From contig JAADHA010000681.1 of assembly GCA_013152105.1 (NCBI GenBank), positions 1 to 6,204 on the forward strand: a stretch of DNA of 6,204 bases, written 5' to 3'. Under the pieces are notes generated by a model. That model was not told the origin of the DNA. It was given only the letters and a program-made list of their open reading frames with translations, and searched no databases. The first letter of the stretch is position 1, and each line of letters opens with the position of its first letter. The position numbers were made by a program, and so were the translations under genes. This document shows, one piece after another, positions 1 to 5,994 of this stretch. This stretch comes from Oligoflexia bacterium. Its GTDB lineage: Bacteria; Myxococcota_A; UBA796; UBA2385.

Positions 1-561
1 CAGGCGTATCGCCCCGGCGACGACACGGCTGCCGCAGGTGGCGCTGGGCAGCGGCCAGGACAGGGCTGAACCCTGGATGACCGCGACCTCGGCATGGCCA
101 CCAGGGGGACAGCTCAGGCGCACCTGGATGCGGTCTCCGTCGGCATAGTCGGTCGGTCTCTGGCTGTGTACGCCCGCGTGTTCGCGTACCAGCTCGACGG
201 CCAGCACGCCGCCCTTCACGGTGACCTGGGCCGGTGGCAGGTCCGCTGGCAGGTTCACCGGCAGGTTCGCCGGATTGCTTGGAGCACGCACCACCACCAG
301 CCCGAGGGCAGCCGCTGCCAGGGCGGCCGCGACACCCCACCACCGCGCCGGCCCTCGCACGACCTTGCCAGCCGCCTCCACGTGAAGCGGTGGGAGCGCT
401 GGGAGCGCCGGCAGGGGCCGCTGGTCCCCCTCGATCTCGGTCAGGATGCCCCGGCAGCCATCGCACGCGGCGAGGTGACGGGCGATCTCCTCTTGCTCTT
501 CCGGGCTGAGTTCGCCCAGGTGGTAGCGCTCGATGCGCAGCCAGCTCACTGGGTGGGTCAT
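1..561 (-). CDS. Membrane-spanning zinc-finger anti-sigma factor (partial, C-terminus beyond left edge)
   Basis: Predicted anti-sigma factor that would hold the ECF sigma factor encoded just upstream. The frame stays open for 187 codons from ATG at 561 to base 1, so the C-terminus is missing. Seen: an N-terminal zinc-finger motif H29-x3-C33-x2-C36 (HLAACDGC) after a RYHLGELSPEE segment, the layout of ZAS/zf-HC2 anti-sigma domains; a Pro-rich spacer (residues 50-58); one hydrophobic segment at about 73-92 (WWGVAAALAAAALGLVVV core); a Leu-Pro repeat (99-110); then a predicted periplasmic beta-rich domain from about 112 containing GDRIQVRLSCPPGG, with Cys151 and Cys176 that could pair. The ATG overlaps the sigma stop codon (ATGA), and GAGGGG lies 5 nt upstream at 567-572. 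Role and topology follow from the motif, the single membrane segment and the neighbouring sigma gene. The outer domain is not one I can name, though it loosely recalls DUF4384-like domains. Confidence 0.85.
   Translation of the reverse strand, partial: MTHPVSWLRIERYHLGELSPEEQEEIARHLAACDGCRGILTEIEGDQRPLPALPALPPLHVEAAGKVVRGPARWWGVAAALAAAALGLVVVRAPSNPANLPVNLPADLPPAQVTVKGGVLAVELVREHAGVHSQRPTDYADGDRIQVRLSCPPGGHAEVAVIQGSALSWPLPSATCGSRVVAGAIRL
232..267 (-). repeat. Three degenerate 12-nt units encoding an N/D-L-P-x linker
   Basis: Read on the minus strand, three successive 12-nt units (267-256, 255-244, 243-232) share the core A-A/G-CCTGCC and encode NLPV, NLPA and DLPP, residues 99-110 of the anti-sigma factor. 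They lie just after the membrane segment, so they probably form an extended Pro-rich stalk to the outer domain. The units are imperfect, so this is a small internal duplication and not a mobile repeat. Confidence 0.55.
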
Positions 562-1019
562 GCCGACCCCTCGGCCAGTGCGGTCGCGGTCTGGCGAGCA
601 CCGGCCAGCCGCTTTCCAACGGTCTTGCGGGAGAGCCCCACGATGGCGCTGATCTCGTCCTGGCTCATGCGGTCAAGGTAGGCGTAGACCACGATCTCGG
701 CGGTGAGGGGGTCGAGCTGGCCGACCAGTCGGCGCACGATCTGGGCGCTGATCACCTGCTCGTCCAGGTTGGTCTGGTGGGGCACCAGGACATCGCCATG
801 CTCGGCCAGGAGCTGGTCGCGGCGACGGCCATCGCGCATCAGGTTGAGGCTGCGTCGGGTCGCGGCCTGGTAGAGGTAGGCCAGGCCGACATCGGTGCGC
901 CCTTTGCGCAGTAGATCGACGAACAGTGACTGCACGACGTCCTCCGCGTCAGCACGGCTGCCCAGCATGCGCTCGCACTTGCGCAGCAGGGCGGGGCCGT
1001 AGCGGGTGTAGAGATGCAC
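558..1019 (-). CDS. ECF-type RNA polymerase sigma factor (short, 153 aa)
   Basis: Extracytoplasmic-function sigma factor that would direct RNA polymerase to a dedicated promoter set when released by its anti-sigma partner. Sigma region 2 spans about residues 3-67: YTRYGPALLRKCERMLG, the acidic ADAEDVVQ stretch (23-30), then YLYQAATRRSLNLMRDGRRR, the promoter-melting part. A short linker (68-88) leads to region 4 (about 90-145) with a helix-turn-helix at 119-141 (SQDEISAIVGLSRKTVGKRL). At 153 aa it is at the short end for ECF factors, with almost nothing before region 2. The start is GTG at 1019 with GGAG 4 nt upstream (1024-1027). No ATG, GTG or TTG lies in frame between it and the stop of the preceding gene (1041-1043), so the start is well constrained. 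The stop overlaps the anti-sigma start by 4 nt. I cannot assign a specific ECF group from memory. Confidence 0.9.
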   Translation of the reverse strand: MHLYTRYGPALLRKCERMLGSRADAEDVVQSLFVDLLRKGRTDVGLAYLYQAATRRSLNLMRDGRRRDQLLAEHGDVLVPHQTNLDEQVISAQIVRRLVGQLDPLTAEIVVYAYLDRMSQDEISAIVGLSRKTVGKRLAGARQTATALAEGSA

Positions 1020-1040
1020 AGGACTCCAGCGGGGCGGGCG

Positions 1041-2171
1041 TCACAGGCAAACACCTGCGGAGACCGCAACGGTGACACACGTAGCGCCAATGTCCACCAA
1101 GGGGCAGTCGGCGTCGCTGTCACAGGGGCGACCGTCCGGGTCGCAGACCCGAGTATAGCCGTCGCCCTGGCACGCGCCGCTGGAGCAGTCATCATTGCTG
1201 ATGCAGGCGTCCCCACTGACCCGGCTGCCCCAGCTTCCGCTACAGCTTTGGACCCGAAGTTCACCGGTGGCCGCGTAGCCGGTGCCGATGCCCGGAGGGG
1301 CGCTGTGTGGTTCGCAGGCGCCGCCATCGTCGCAGGGGTCCGCGGTGCCGCACTCGCTGCACTGGTTGTCTGTGCAGATCCCGCTGCCGCACTCACCGTC
1401 TCCCTGGCATGCCTCGCCCAGATTCTTCTGCCTGGCGGGCAGGCAGGACAAGAACCCATAGCTCAGATCGCTCCAGTCCAGGCCGCAAGCCTGGGTGCTC
1501 TCGCAGTCGAGCTCAGTCTCGCAGCTAGCGCAGGTGTCGACCTGGCTGACCGAGCTGCTGTTCAGGTACGGAATCGACTCGCAAAAGCCGCCTCCGCACA
1601 TTTCGGAGCTGGCGCAGGTGGCGCCCTCGGGCGCATCATCCAAGACGACCGCGTCCCCGCTGCACTGGTCCGGGGATAGCCCCTCGGCCCTGACCTGGGC
1701 GATGACGGCGCGGGCATCGCCCTGTTTGACGACGCGGAAGCGCAGATCCTGAAACCAATCTGGCGAGCGCACATTGTACTGCACGCTCTGCCAGTCGTCC
1801 GCGGGGATCGGGCCGGACCAGTCGACGCTGCCATCGTCGAAGTAGTCCAGCTCCAGCGACAACTCGGCACCGGGGTCGGCGTCGGCGATCAGTGAGAAGC
1901 TGACGCAAGCGGCCGTTGATGGGTTTGCCGGCGTCGTCTGAGAGAGCACCACGCGCTCGCCGCGCAGCTCGGCGCCGCTGTCTTCTTGGTGCCAGGTCGG
2001 GACCTGGATGACCTCGCCCTCTTCTACATCCCACGAACAGAGCGAGTCCCCGCACCACAGGTCGAAGCTGGCGTTGGCCAACAGGTCATTGCTGGTGCAG
2101 GAGCTGGAGCCACCAAGGAAAGGCGCGGTCAGCGCCACAGCCAGCAGCAGCTTGGAAAGACGAGGGTCCAT
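1041..2171 (-). CDS. Cys-rich probable lipoprotein with jelly-roll-like N-domain
   Basis: Exported 376-aa protein of unknown function. Residues 1-24 form a signal peptide (basic R4 and K7, hydrophobic 8-20) ending at SSSC, so Cys25 may be lipidated. The lipobox is imperfect because Ser, not Leu, stands at -3. Residues about 28-162 (ANASFDLW start, paired C40/C45, beta-rich LSLELDYFDDGSVDW, ending VIAQVRAE) look like a galactose-binding or carbohydrate-binding jelly-roll; this is inference from pattern only. From residue 170 the protein is Cys-rich (29 Cys in total). Three units have identical spacing C-x5-C-x4-C: GATCASSEMCGGGFC (183-197), GEACQGDGECGSGIC (252-266) and GDACISNDDCSSGAC (320-334), with a fourth degenerate unit at 347-365. 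Such units are common in secreted myxobacterial proteins. The ATG shares one base with the caspase stop (TGATG). The stop is 21 nt before the sigma GTG and in the same frame. Confidence 0.82.
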   Translation of the reverse strand: MDPRLSKLLLAVALTAPFLGGSSSCTSNDLLANASFDLWCGDSLCSWDVEEGEVIQVPTWHQEDSGAELRGERVVLSQTTPANPSTAACVSFSLIADADPGAELSLELDYFDDGSVDWSGPIPADDWQSVQYNVRSPDWFQDLRFRVVKQGDARAVIAQVRAEGLSPDQCSGDAVVLDDAPEGATCASSEMCGGGFCESIPYLNSSSVSQVDTCASCETELDCESTQACGLDWSDLSYGFLSCLPARQKNLGEACQGDGECGSGICTDNQCSECGTADPCDDGGACEPHSAPPGIGTGYAATGELRVQSCSGSWGSRVSGDACISNDDCSSGACQGDGYTRVCDPDGRPCDSDADCPLVDIGATCVTVAVSAGVCL

Positions 2172-3892
2172 CAGTAACCTCCACGGATGCCGAACTGGTG
2201 AATCAGTCCGCCGCTGTCGTGCTGGTCGCCCAGCAGGTTTTCGATGACTGGAGCCGTGACCAGCTCGGTTTGCCAGAACAGGCCGAAGTTGCGAAAGTGA
2301 CCCAGGCGCGGCATGATCTGGATCCCCAGCGCGCCGCTGAGCTGCGGGCCGATCTGGTGTTCGCGAATCGTGTCTTCATCGGCATTGCGGTACTTGGTGG
2401 TGGCCCAGCCCACACCCCCACCGGCCTGGCCATAGGGCACGATCCAGTCGTAGAGCAGCGGGAGCTGCGCCCGGGCATAGAGACCCGCCCGCCAGGTGGT
2501 CCAGCGGAACTTGACTGTCTCATCAGCGCGGTCGCCGACCGTCGCGTAGACCTCGCGACTGCGCTTCTCGTGGTCGAGCACACCCAGCCCGCCGACCAGG
2601 GAGAAGAAGCGACTCAGCCCGAAGGACATGGCGGCGTTGAACACTGGGTTGATGTCATCGGCGTCCGCGGCCGTCCCGAAGCCAAAGTCGACCAGCCGAT
2701 CGGTGTAGGGGTCGGAGTGGGGTCGGATTATCCCTGCGCTGTACTCCATGAAGAAGGTCTCGAGGGGCTTGGGCTTGGGCGTTGCGATCGGCGCGACGGT
2801 GCTGACGGCGGAGTCGTCCACGACGCCCCTCGCGGCCAACTGGGCCACCGCTACCGGTTCACAACCGGTCGTGGGCAAGGGGGTCACACCCTGGGTCAAG
2901 GTCATGGTGCAGCGTTCGGCTTGGTCGCCCCGTCGCACCAGGGCCGAGTATTCACCCGGCGCCAGGGCAAGCTCGTAGCCGCGACCCGGTGCCTTGTGGA
3001 TTTCGGCGACGACCCGCTGTTGGGGCACGGTCGCGATCACCAACTCGGCGTCCAGATCATCAGAGAGTCGCAGGCGAGCGGTGGCTGCGCGAGGGCGGGT
3101 CAGGACCAGCGCGCCCTGGCCCCGGAGGTCCGTCTCCAGGGTGACGTGCTGGGCGCCGATGGCGGTCGCGGAGGTTGTCAGCAGCGTGCGGTCGTAGGCG
3201 TATTGGTAGGCCTCGTCCAGGGTGACTGCGCCGTCATCGTCGGCATCTGCGGCCCCGCGAAGGCCGACGGTCAGGTGATGCGTGAACACGCCACCGCCCA
3301 GCTCGGCGCTCTCTTGGGACAGCTCGGTGTCGCTGCTGCTGGCGATGACCGCGAAGCCCTCGGCCGAGAGTCCCGACACGCTGCTGGTCGAGAAATCCGC
3401 GGCTGGCTCTACGCCCTTGGCGTCGGTCACGGCACCCGACTGGCAGGCGTCGAGCACGGCCAGGGTGAGGTTGGCATCCAAGCCGACCAGGCGCTCACGC
3501 AGGTCAGCAAGGGACAGCGTCTGCTCTCCCAGATCCAGGCCCTGCGCCCGGGCGTGGCCCGAGTAGAAGAAGAGGAAGGCGGTTCGATGACCGGCTTCAT
3601 TCTGGGCCCGCAACTGGTCATCGAAGCCGTCCAATGTGGCGAGCAAGGTGTCGGCATCGGGGTTGTCGAGGCGGACCAGGTGGTCGACCTCGAGCCCGCC
3701 GGCCGCCACCATTACATCGGCCATGGCCGTAGCGTCGTCCGTGGCAAAGCGAAGCGGGACCTGACCGGGGCCAGGGCGGTTGGAGCCCACGACCAAGGCG
3801 TAGGTCTGGACCGCTTGGGGCTGGTCGGGTTCGGCCGCGGCAGCCTGAAGGGGCAGTAGCGGTGGCAGCAGCAGCCAGGGCAGCAGGGGCAT
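2171..3892 (-). CDS. Exported caspase-fold protease fused to a C-terminal outer-membrane beta-barrel
   Basis: Predicted C14-like cysteine protease attached to the outer membrane. Domains: hydrophobic signal peptide about 1-20, ending QAAAA; caspase-fold domain about 30-265 with YALVVGSN at the first strand, catalytic His113 in FFYSGHA and catalytic Cys150 in LDACQSGA; a canonical EF-hand loop at 216-227 (D216, D218, D220, G221, T224, E227) inside the caspase domain, followed by EAYQYAYDRTL; a beta-rich PEGA-like segment about 268-345 with Cys328 and Cys344; a Pro/Lys linker (365-377); and a C-terminal part, about 380-573, of alternating aromatic and Gly-rich strands ending in Tyr, as in 8-stranded-type outer-membrane barrels. 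Asp148 before the Cys recalls metacaspase-like and paracaspase-like enzymes that prefer basic P1 residues; this is inference. Oddity: the signal peptide has no basic residue before its hydrophobic core, yet no better start exists upstream, and GGAGGAGA precedes this ATG. First gene of the four-gene operon. Substrate unknown. Confidence 0.88.
   Translation of the reverse strand: MPLLPWLLLPPLLPLQAAAAEPDQPQAVQTYALVVGSNRPGPGQVPLRFATDDATAMADVMVAAGGLEVDHLVRLDNPDADTLLATLDGFDDQLRAQNEAGHRTAFLFFYSGHARAQGLDLGEQTLSLADLRERLVGLDANLTLAVLDACQSGAVTDAKGVEPAADFSTSSVSGLSAEGFAVIASSSDTELSQESAELGGGVFTHHLTVGLRGAADADDDGAVTLDEAYQYAYDRTLLTTSATAIGAQHVTLETDLRGQGALVLTRPRAATARLRLSDDLDAELVIATVPQQRVVAEIHKAPGRGYELALAPGEYSALVRRGDQAERCTMTLTQGVTPLPTTGCEPVAVAQLAARGVVDDSAVSTVAPIATPKPKPLETFFMEYSAGIIRPHSDPYTDRLVDFGFGTAADADDINPVFNAAMSFGLSRFFSLVGGLGVLDHEKRSREVYATVGDRADETVKFRWTTWRAGLYARAQLPLLYDWIVPYGQAGGGVGWATTKYRNADEDTIREHQIGPQLSGALGIQIMPRLGHFRNFGLFWQTELVTAPVIENLLGDQHDSGGLIHQFGIRGGY
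2177..2182 (-). promoter_or_regulatory. Shine-Dalgarno for the Cys-rich lipoprotein, inside the caspase gene
   Basis: GGAGGT on the minus strand lies 5 nt before the ATG at 2171. It is encoded within the last codons of the caspase gene (Gly-Gly-Tyr-stop). With the TGATG stop/start overlap this suggests translational coupling, so the two exported proteins would be made in linked amounts. Confidence 0.75.
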
Positions 3893-4034
3893 CGGGTCTC
3901 CTCCGTGCGTAGGCCCTCTCTCCAGGGGGCCGACACCCTGTAAACACGTGACGGCCGGATCCTGGGAAGGGGGATGCGAAGAGATTAGGGCCGATTGCTC
4001 TTAGCCGACAGTCCAATCGACCCGGAAACCCGCA
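3893..4034. promoter_or_regulatory. Divergent intergenic region between the caspase operon and aspS
   Basis: This 142-bp gap separates two divergently transcribed units, so both promoters should be here. I could not find a convincing sigma70 pair or an ECF-type GGAAC/GTC pair on either strand. Visible elements: the dyad CGATTG (3992-3997) and CAATCG (4014-4019) separated by 16 nt; a CACGTG palindrome (3945-3950); the GGCCC/GGGCC repeat at 3912-3931; and the caspase ribosome-binding site at its left end. Upstream of aspS there is only a weak GGAAA (4024-4028). If the ECF sigma factor regulates its own operon, its promoter should be here, read leftwards. Confidence 0.6.
3897..3904 (-). promoter_or_regulatory. 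Shine-Dalgarno of the caspase gene
   Basis: GGAGGAGA on the minus strand, 4 to 7 nt before the ATG at 3892 depending on which bases pair. It is the strongest ribosome-binding site in the window and fixes the start of the first operon gene. A small inverted repeat, GGCCC (3912-3916) and GGGCC (3927-3931), lies just upstream and could fold in the 5' leader. Confidence 0.75.
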
Positions 4035-5849
4035 GTGAAGCCCCCAGCAAGCTCCAAACCACGACCCTCTGTGAAGCCCAATTATTATCGCACCCACACC
4101 TGTGGCGATCTGCGGGCCAGCGACGTGGGCGCCACCGTCCGCCTCAGCGGCTGGGTGGCACGCACCCGCCACCTCGGGGCGATCATCTTTGTCGACCTCC
4201 GCGACCGCTGGGGCCGGACCCAGTGCGTGGTGGGCGAGGACAGCCCGCACTACGCCGTGGTGTCCGAACTCCGCCGCGAGACGACGGTCCGCGTGGTCGG
4301 GCAGGTGGTGGAGCGGCAGAGCAAGAACGCCGAGCTGGACACCGGTGATGTCGAGGTCATCCTCGACGAACTTGAAGTGCTGGCGACCAGCGACCCGCTG
4401 CCCTTCGAGGTCGTGCCCAAGCCCGTGACATCCGAAGCGACGCGCCTGAAGTATCGCTTCCTGGACCTGCGCCGGGACAAGATGCTGCGCGCCCTGAAGC
4501 TGCGCTCGGACGTGATCTTCAGCCTGCGTACCCGCATGGTCGCGCAGGGCTTCACCGAGTACCAGACCCCGATCCTGACGGCGTCTTCGCCCGAAGGGGC
4601 CCGAGACTATCTGGTCCCCAGCCGCCGCTACCCCGGCCACTTCTACGCCCTGCCCCAGGCCCCACAGATTTTCAAGCAGCTCCTGATGGTCGGCGGCCAG
4701 GAACGCTACTTCCAGATCGCGCCCTGTTTTCGGGACGAAGACGCCAGGGCGGACCGCTCTCCTGGAGAGTTCTACCAGCTCGATATGGAGATGAGCTTCG
4801 TCGAGCAGGACGATGTCTTCGAAGTGATCGAGCCTGTCCTCGAGGGTGTCTTCCGGGAATTCAGCGACCAGGATGTCACCCCTGCCCCCTTCCCGCGGAT
4901 CGCCTACAAGGACGCGCTGCTCCGCTACGGCAGCGACAAGCCGGACCTGCGCAATCCCTTGCAGATCAGTGATGTCAGCGACATCTTCGCGGGCTCGGGC
5001 TTTGGCCTCTTCGAAGGCATCATCGCCAAGGGCGGGGTCTGCCGCGCGGTGCCTGCACCCGGCGCCGCCGACCGGTCTCGCAAGTGGTGGAGCAACTTGG
5101 AGGCGGTGGCCAAGGACGCCGGTGCGGGTGGAATGGCCTGGCTGGCCTTCGCGCCAGGCAAGCGCAAGGGCAGCGTCGCCCGCTTCTTCGACGACGATCG
5201 GGCGGCTCGCCTGGCGGACGCCATGGGCCTGTCTGAGGGCGACGGGGTCTGCTTCCTCTGTGGCGCAGAGGGCCCCACTGCTCGGCAAGCCGGCGCGCTG
5301 CGGGACGCGGTGGGTCAGCGGCTGGGCCTGGTGGAAGAGGGCTGCTTCAAGTTCTGCTGGATCGTCGACTACCCCTTCTACGAGCGCGACGAGGACACGG
5401 GCAAGATCGAGTTCTCGCACAACCCCTTCTCGATGCCCCAGGGCGGCCTGGACGCGCTGCTCCACAAGGACCCCCTCGACATCCTGGCCTACCAGTACGA
5501 CATCGTCTGCAACGGGGTCGAGCTGTCCAGCGGTGCCATCCGAAACCACCGCCCCGACATCATGAAGCAGGCTTTCGAGATCGCGGGCTATTCGGCCCAG
5601 GATGTCGAGGAGCGCTTCTCGGGCCTGTGGACGGCCTTTCACTACGGTCCGCCTCCCCACGGCGGGCTGGCGCCCGGCGTCGACCGCATGGTCATGCTCC
5701 TGGCCGGCGAGAAGGACATCCGCGAGGTCATCGCCTTCCCCATGAACCAGCAGGCCCAGGACCTGATGATGGGCGCGCCGGCGACGGTGCGCGATGACCA
5801 GCTCGCCGAGCTTCATCTTGGCGTGGTGTGGCCAAAAAAGGGTAAATGA
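4035..5849 (+). CDS. aspS: Aspartyl-tRNA synthetase (bacterial type, 604 aa)
   Basis: Class II synthetase that charges tRNA-Asp with aspartate in the cytoplasm. The N-terminal OB-fold anticodon-binding domain (about 16-125) contains LSGWVARTRHLGAIIFVDLRD. The catalytic domain follows with SPEGARDYLVPSR, motif 2 around FRDED (232-236) with RADRSPGEFYQLD, the GAD insertion domain (about 290-435), HNPFSMPQ (462-469), NHRPDIM, and motif 3 GGLAPGVDR (543-550 region) ending IAFPMNQQAQDLMMGAP. The length is normal. The SPGEFYQLD form of motif 2 is one I associate with alpha-proteobacterial AspRS. Leu47 (RHLG) and Lys97 (RQSKN) align with E. coli Leu and Lys at the positions that mark tRNA-Asp-only enzymes; non-discriminating enzymes usually have His and Gly. 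Start: GTG at 4035 with weak GGAAA upstream; an in-frame GTG at 4071 would give 592 aa and a start closer to relatives, but has no visible ribosome-binding site. Confidence 0.97.
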   Translation: MKPPASSKPRPSVKPNYYRTHTCGDLRASDVGATVRLSGWVARTRHLGAIIFVDLRDRWGRTQCVVGEDSPHYAVVSELRRETTVRVVGQVVERQSKNAELDTGDVEVILDELEVLATSDPLPFEVVPKPVTSEATRLKYRFLDLRRDKMLRALKLRSDVIFSLRTRMVAQGFTEYQTPILTASSPEGARDYLVPSRRYPGHFYALPQAPQIFKQLLMVGGQERYFQIAPCFRDEDARADRSPGEFYQLDMEMSFVEQDDVFEVIEPVLEGVFREFSDQDVTPAPFPRIAYKDALLRYGSDKPDLRNPLQISDVSDIFAGSGFGLFEGIIAKGGVCRAVPAPGAADRSRKWWSNLEAVAKDAGAGGMAWLAFAPGKRKGSVARFFDDDRAARLADAMGLSEGDGVCFLCGAEGPTARQAGALRDAVGQRLGLVEEGCFKFCWIVDYPFYERDEDTGKIEFSHNPFSMPQGGLDALLHKDPLDILAYQYDIVCNGVELSSGAIRNHRPDIMKQAFEIAGYSAQDVEERFSGLWTAFHYGPPPHGGLAPGVDRMVMLLAGEKDIREVIAFPMNQQAQDLMMGAPATVRDDQLAELHLGVVWPKKGK

Positions 5850-5876
5850 GCTCGCGCCTGCCGACGCAGGCTGAGT
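5850..5876 (+). terminator. GC-rich hairpin directly after aspS, possible terminator
   Basis: A perfect 6-bp stem GCCTGC (5856-5861) and GCAGGC (5866-5871) encloses the 4-nt loop CGAC. The stem extends after a small internal loop with CTC (5851-5853) pairing GAG (5873-5875). It starts at the base after the stop codon. A second, smaller hairpin, CGGG/CCCG (5877-5880 and 5887-5890), follows. No U-tract comes after either, so this is not a classic intrinsic terminator; it may be a U-less terminator or a 3'-end stabiliser. Confidence 0.45.
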
Positions 5877-5945
5877 CGGGGGCGCTCCCGGTCGCATGGC
5901 GTGGGTGCCGGGTACTGCATCGTGGCCCCTCCGGCTCAAAAACGC

Positions 5946-5974
5946 TTTTCATTCCTCTGACACTTCGCTACTCT
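5946..5974 (+). promoter_or_regulatory. Weak candidate sigma70-like promoter before the right-edge lipoprotein
   Basis: TTTTCA (5946-5951, 4 of 6 to TTGACA) and TACTCT (5969-5974, 3 of 6 to TATAAT) are separated by 17 nt, with a short A5 run just upstream (5938-5942) in the only A/T-rich patch of the gap. The match is poor, but this is the best-placed candidate for the gene starting at 5995. It would put the transcript start near 5981. Confidence 0.25.
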
Positions 5975-5992
5975 CCGAAGGTAACGGAGAGT
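5970..5992 (+). promoter_or_regulatory. Inverted repeat covering the Shine-Dalgarno of the right-edge gene
   Basis: ACTCTCCG (5970-5977) and CGGAGAGT (5985-5992) form a perfect 8-bp dyad with loop AAGGTAA. The 3' arm contains GGAGA (5986-5990), the ribosome-binding site for the ATG at 5995. As RNA it could block ribosome access; as DNA it could be an operator. The RNA reading requires a transcript starting upstream of 5970, which the weak promoter at 5946-5974 would not provide. Confidence 0.5.
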
Positions 5993-5994
5993 TC

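Noticed and set aside
94..681. A 195-codon plus-strand frame over the sigma/anti-sigma region
   Set aside because: The minus strand here carries a clear ECF region 4 and a zinc-finger anti-sigma domain with coupled start and stop. The plus-strand product has no coherent features.
1014..1679. A 221-codon plus-strand frame opposite the Cys-rich lipoprotein
   Set aside because: It is Ala- and Val-rich with no motif. The minus strand encodes regularly spaced Cys units and a signal peptide with a ribosome-binding site, which is the real gene.
2198..3859. A 553-codon open frame on the plus strand opposite the caspase gene
   Set aside because: It mirrors the caspase gene, whose catalytic motifs, EF-hand loop and ribosome-binding site are unmistakable. 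The antisense product shows no recognisable family or signal and arises from the same codon bias.
3912..3931. GGCCC/GGGCC inverted repeat considered as a terminator or riboswitch upstream of the caspase gene
   Set aside because: The stem is only 5 bp with a 10-nt loop and no U-tract, and no conserved riboswitch core is visible. I mention it only as part of the intergenic region.
3618..5939. A 773-codon open frame on the minus strand opposite all of aspS
   Set aside because: It is antisense to a certain aspS and to the 5' part of the caspase gene. Its translation is low-complexity, rich in His, Arg, Ala and Gly, with no domain. Long antisense frames are expected in GC-rich genes with strong codon bias.
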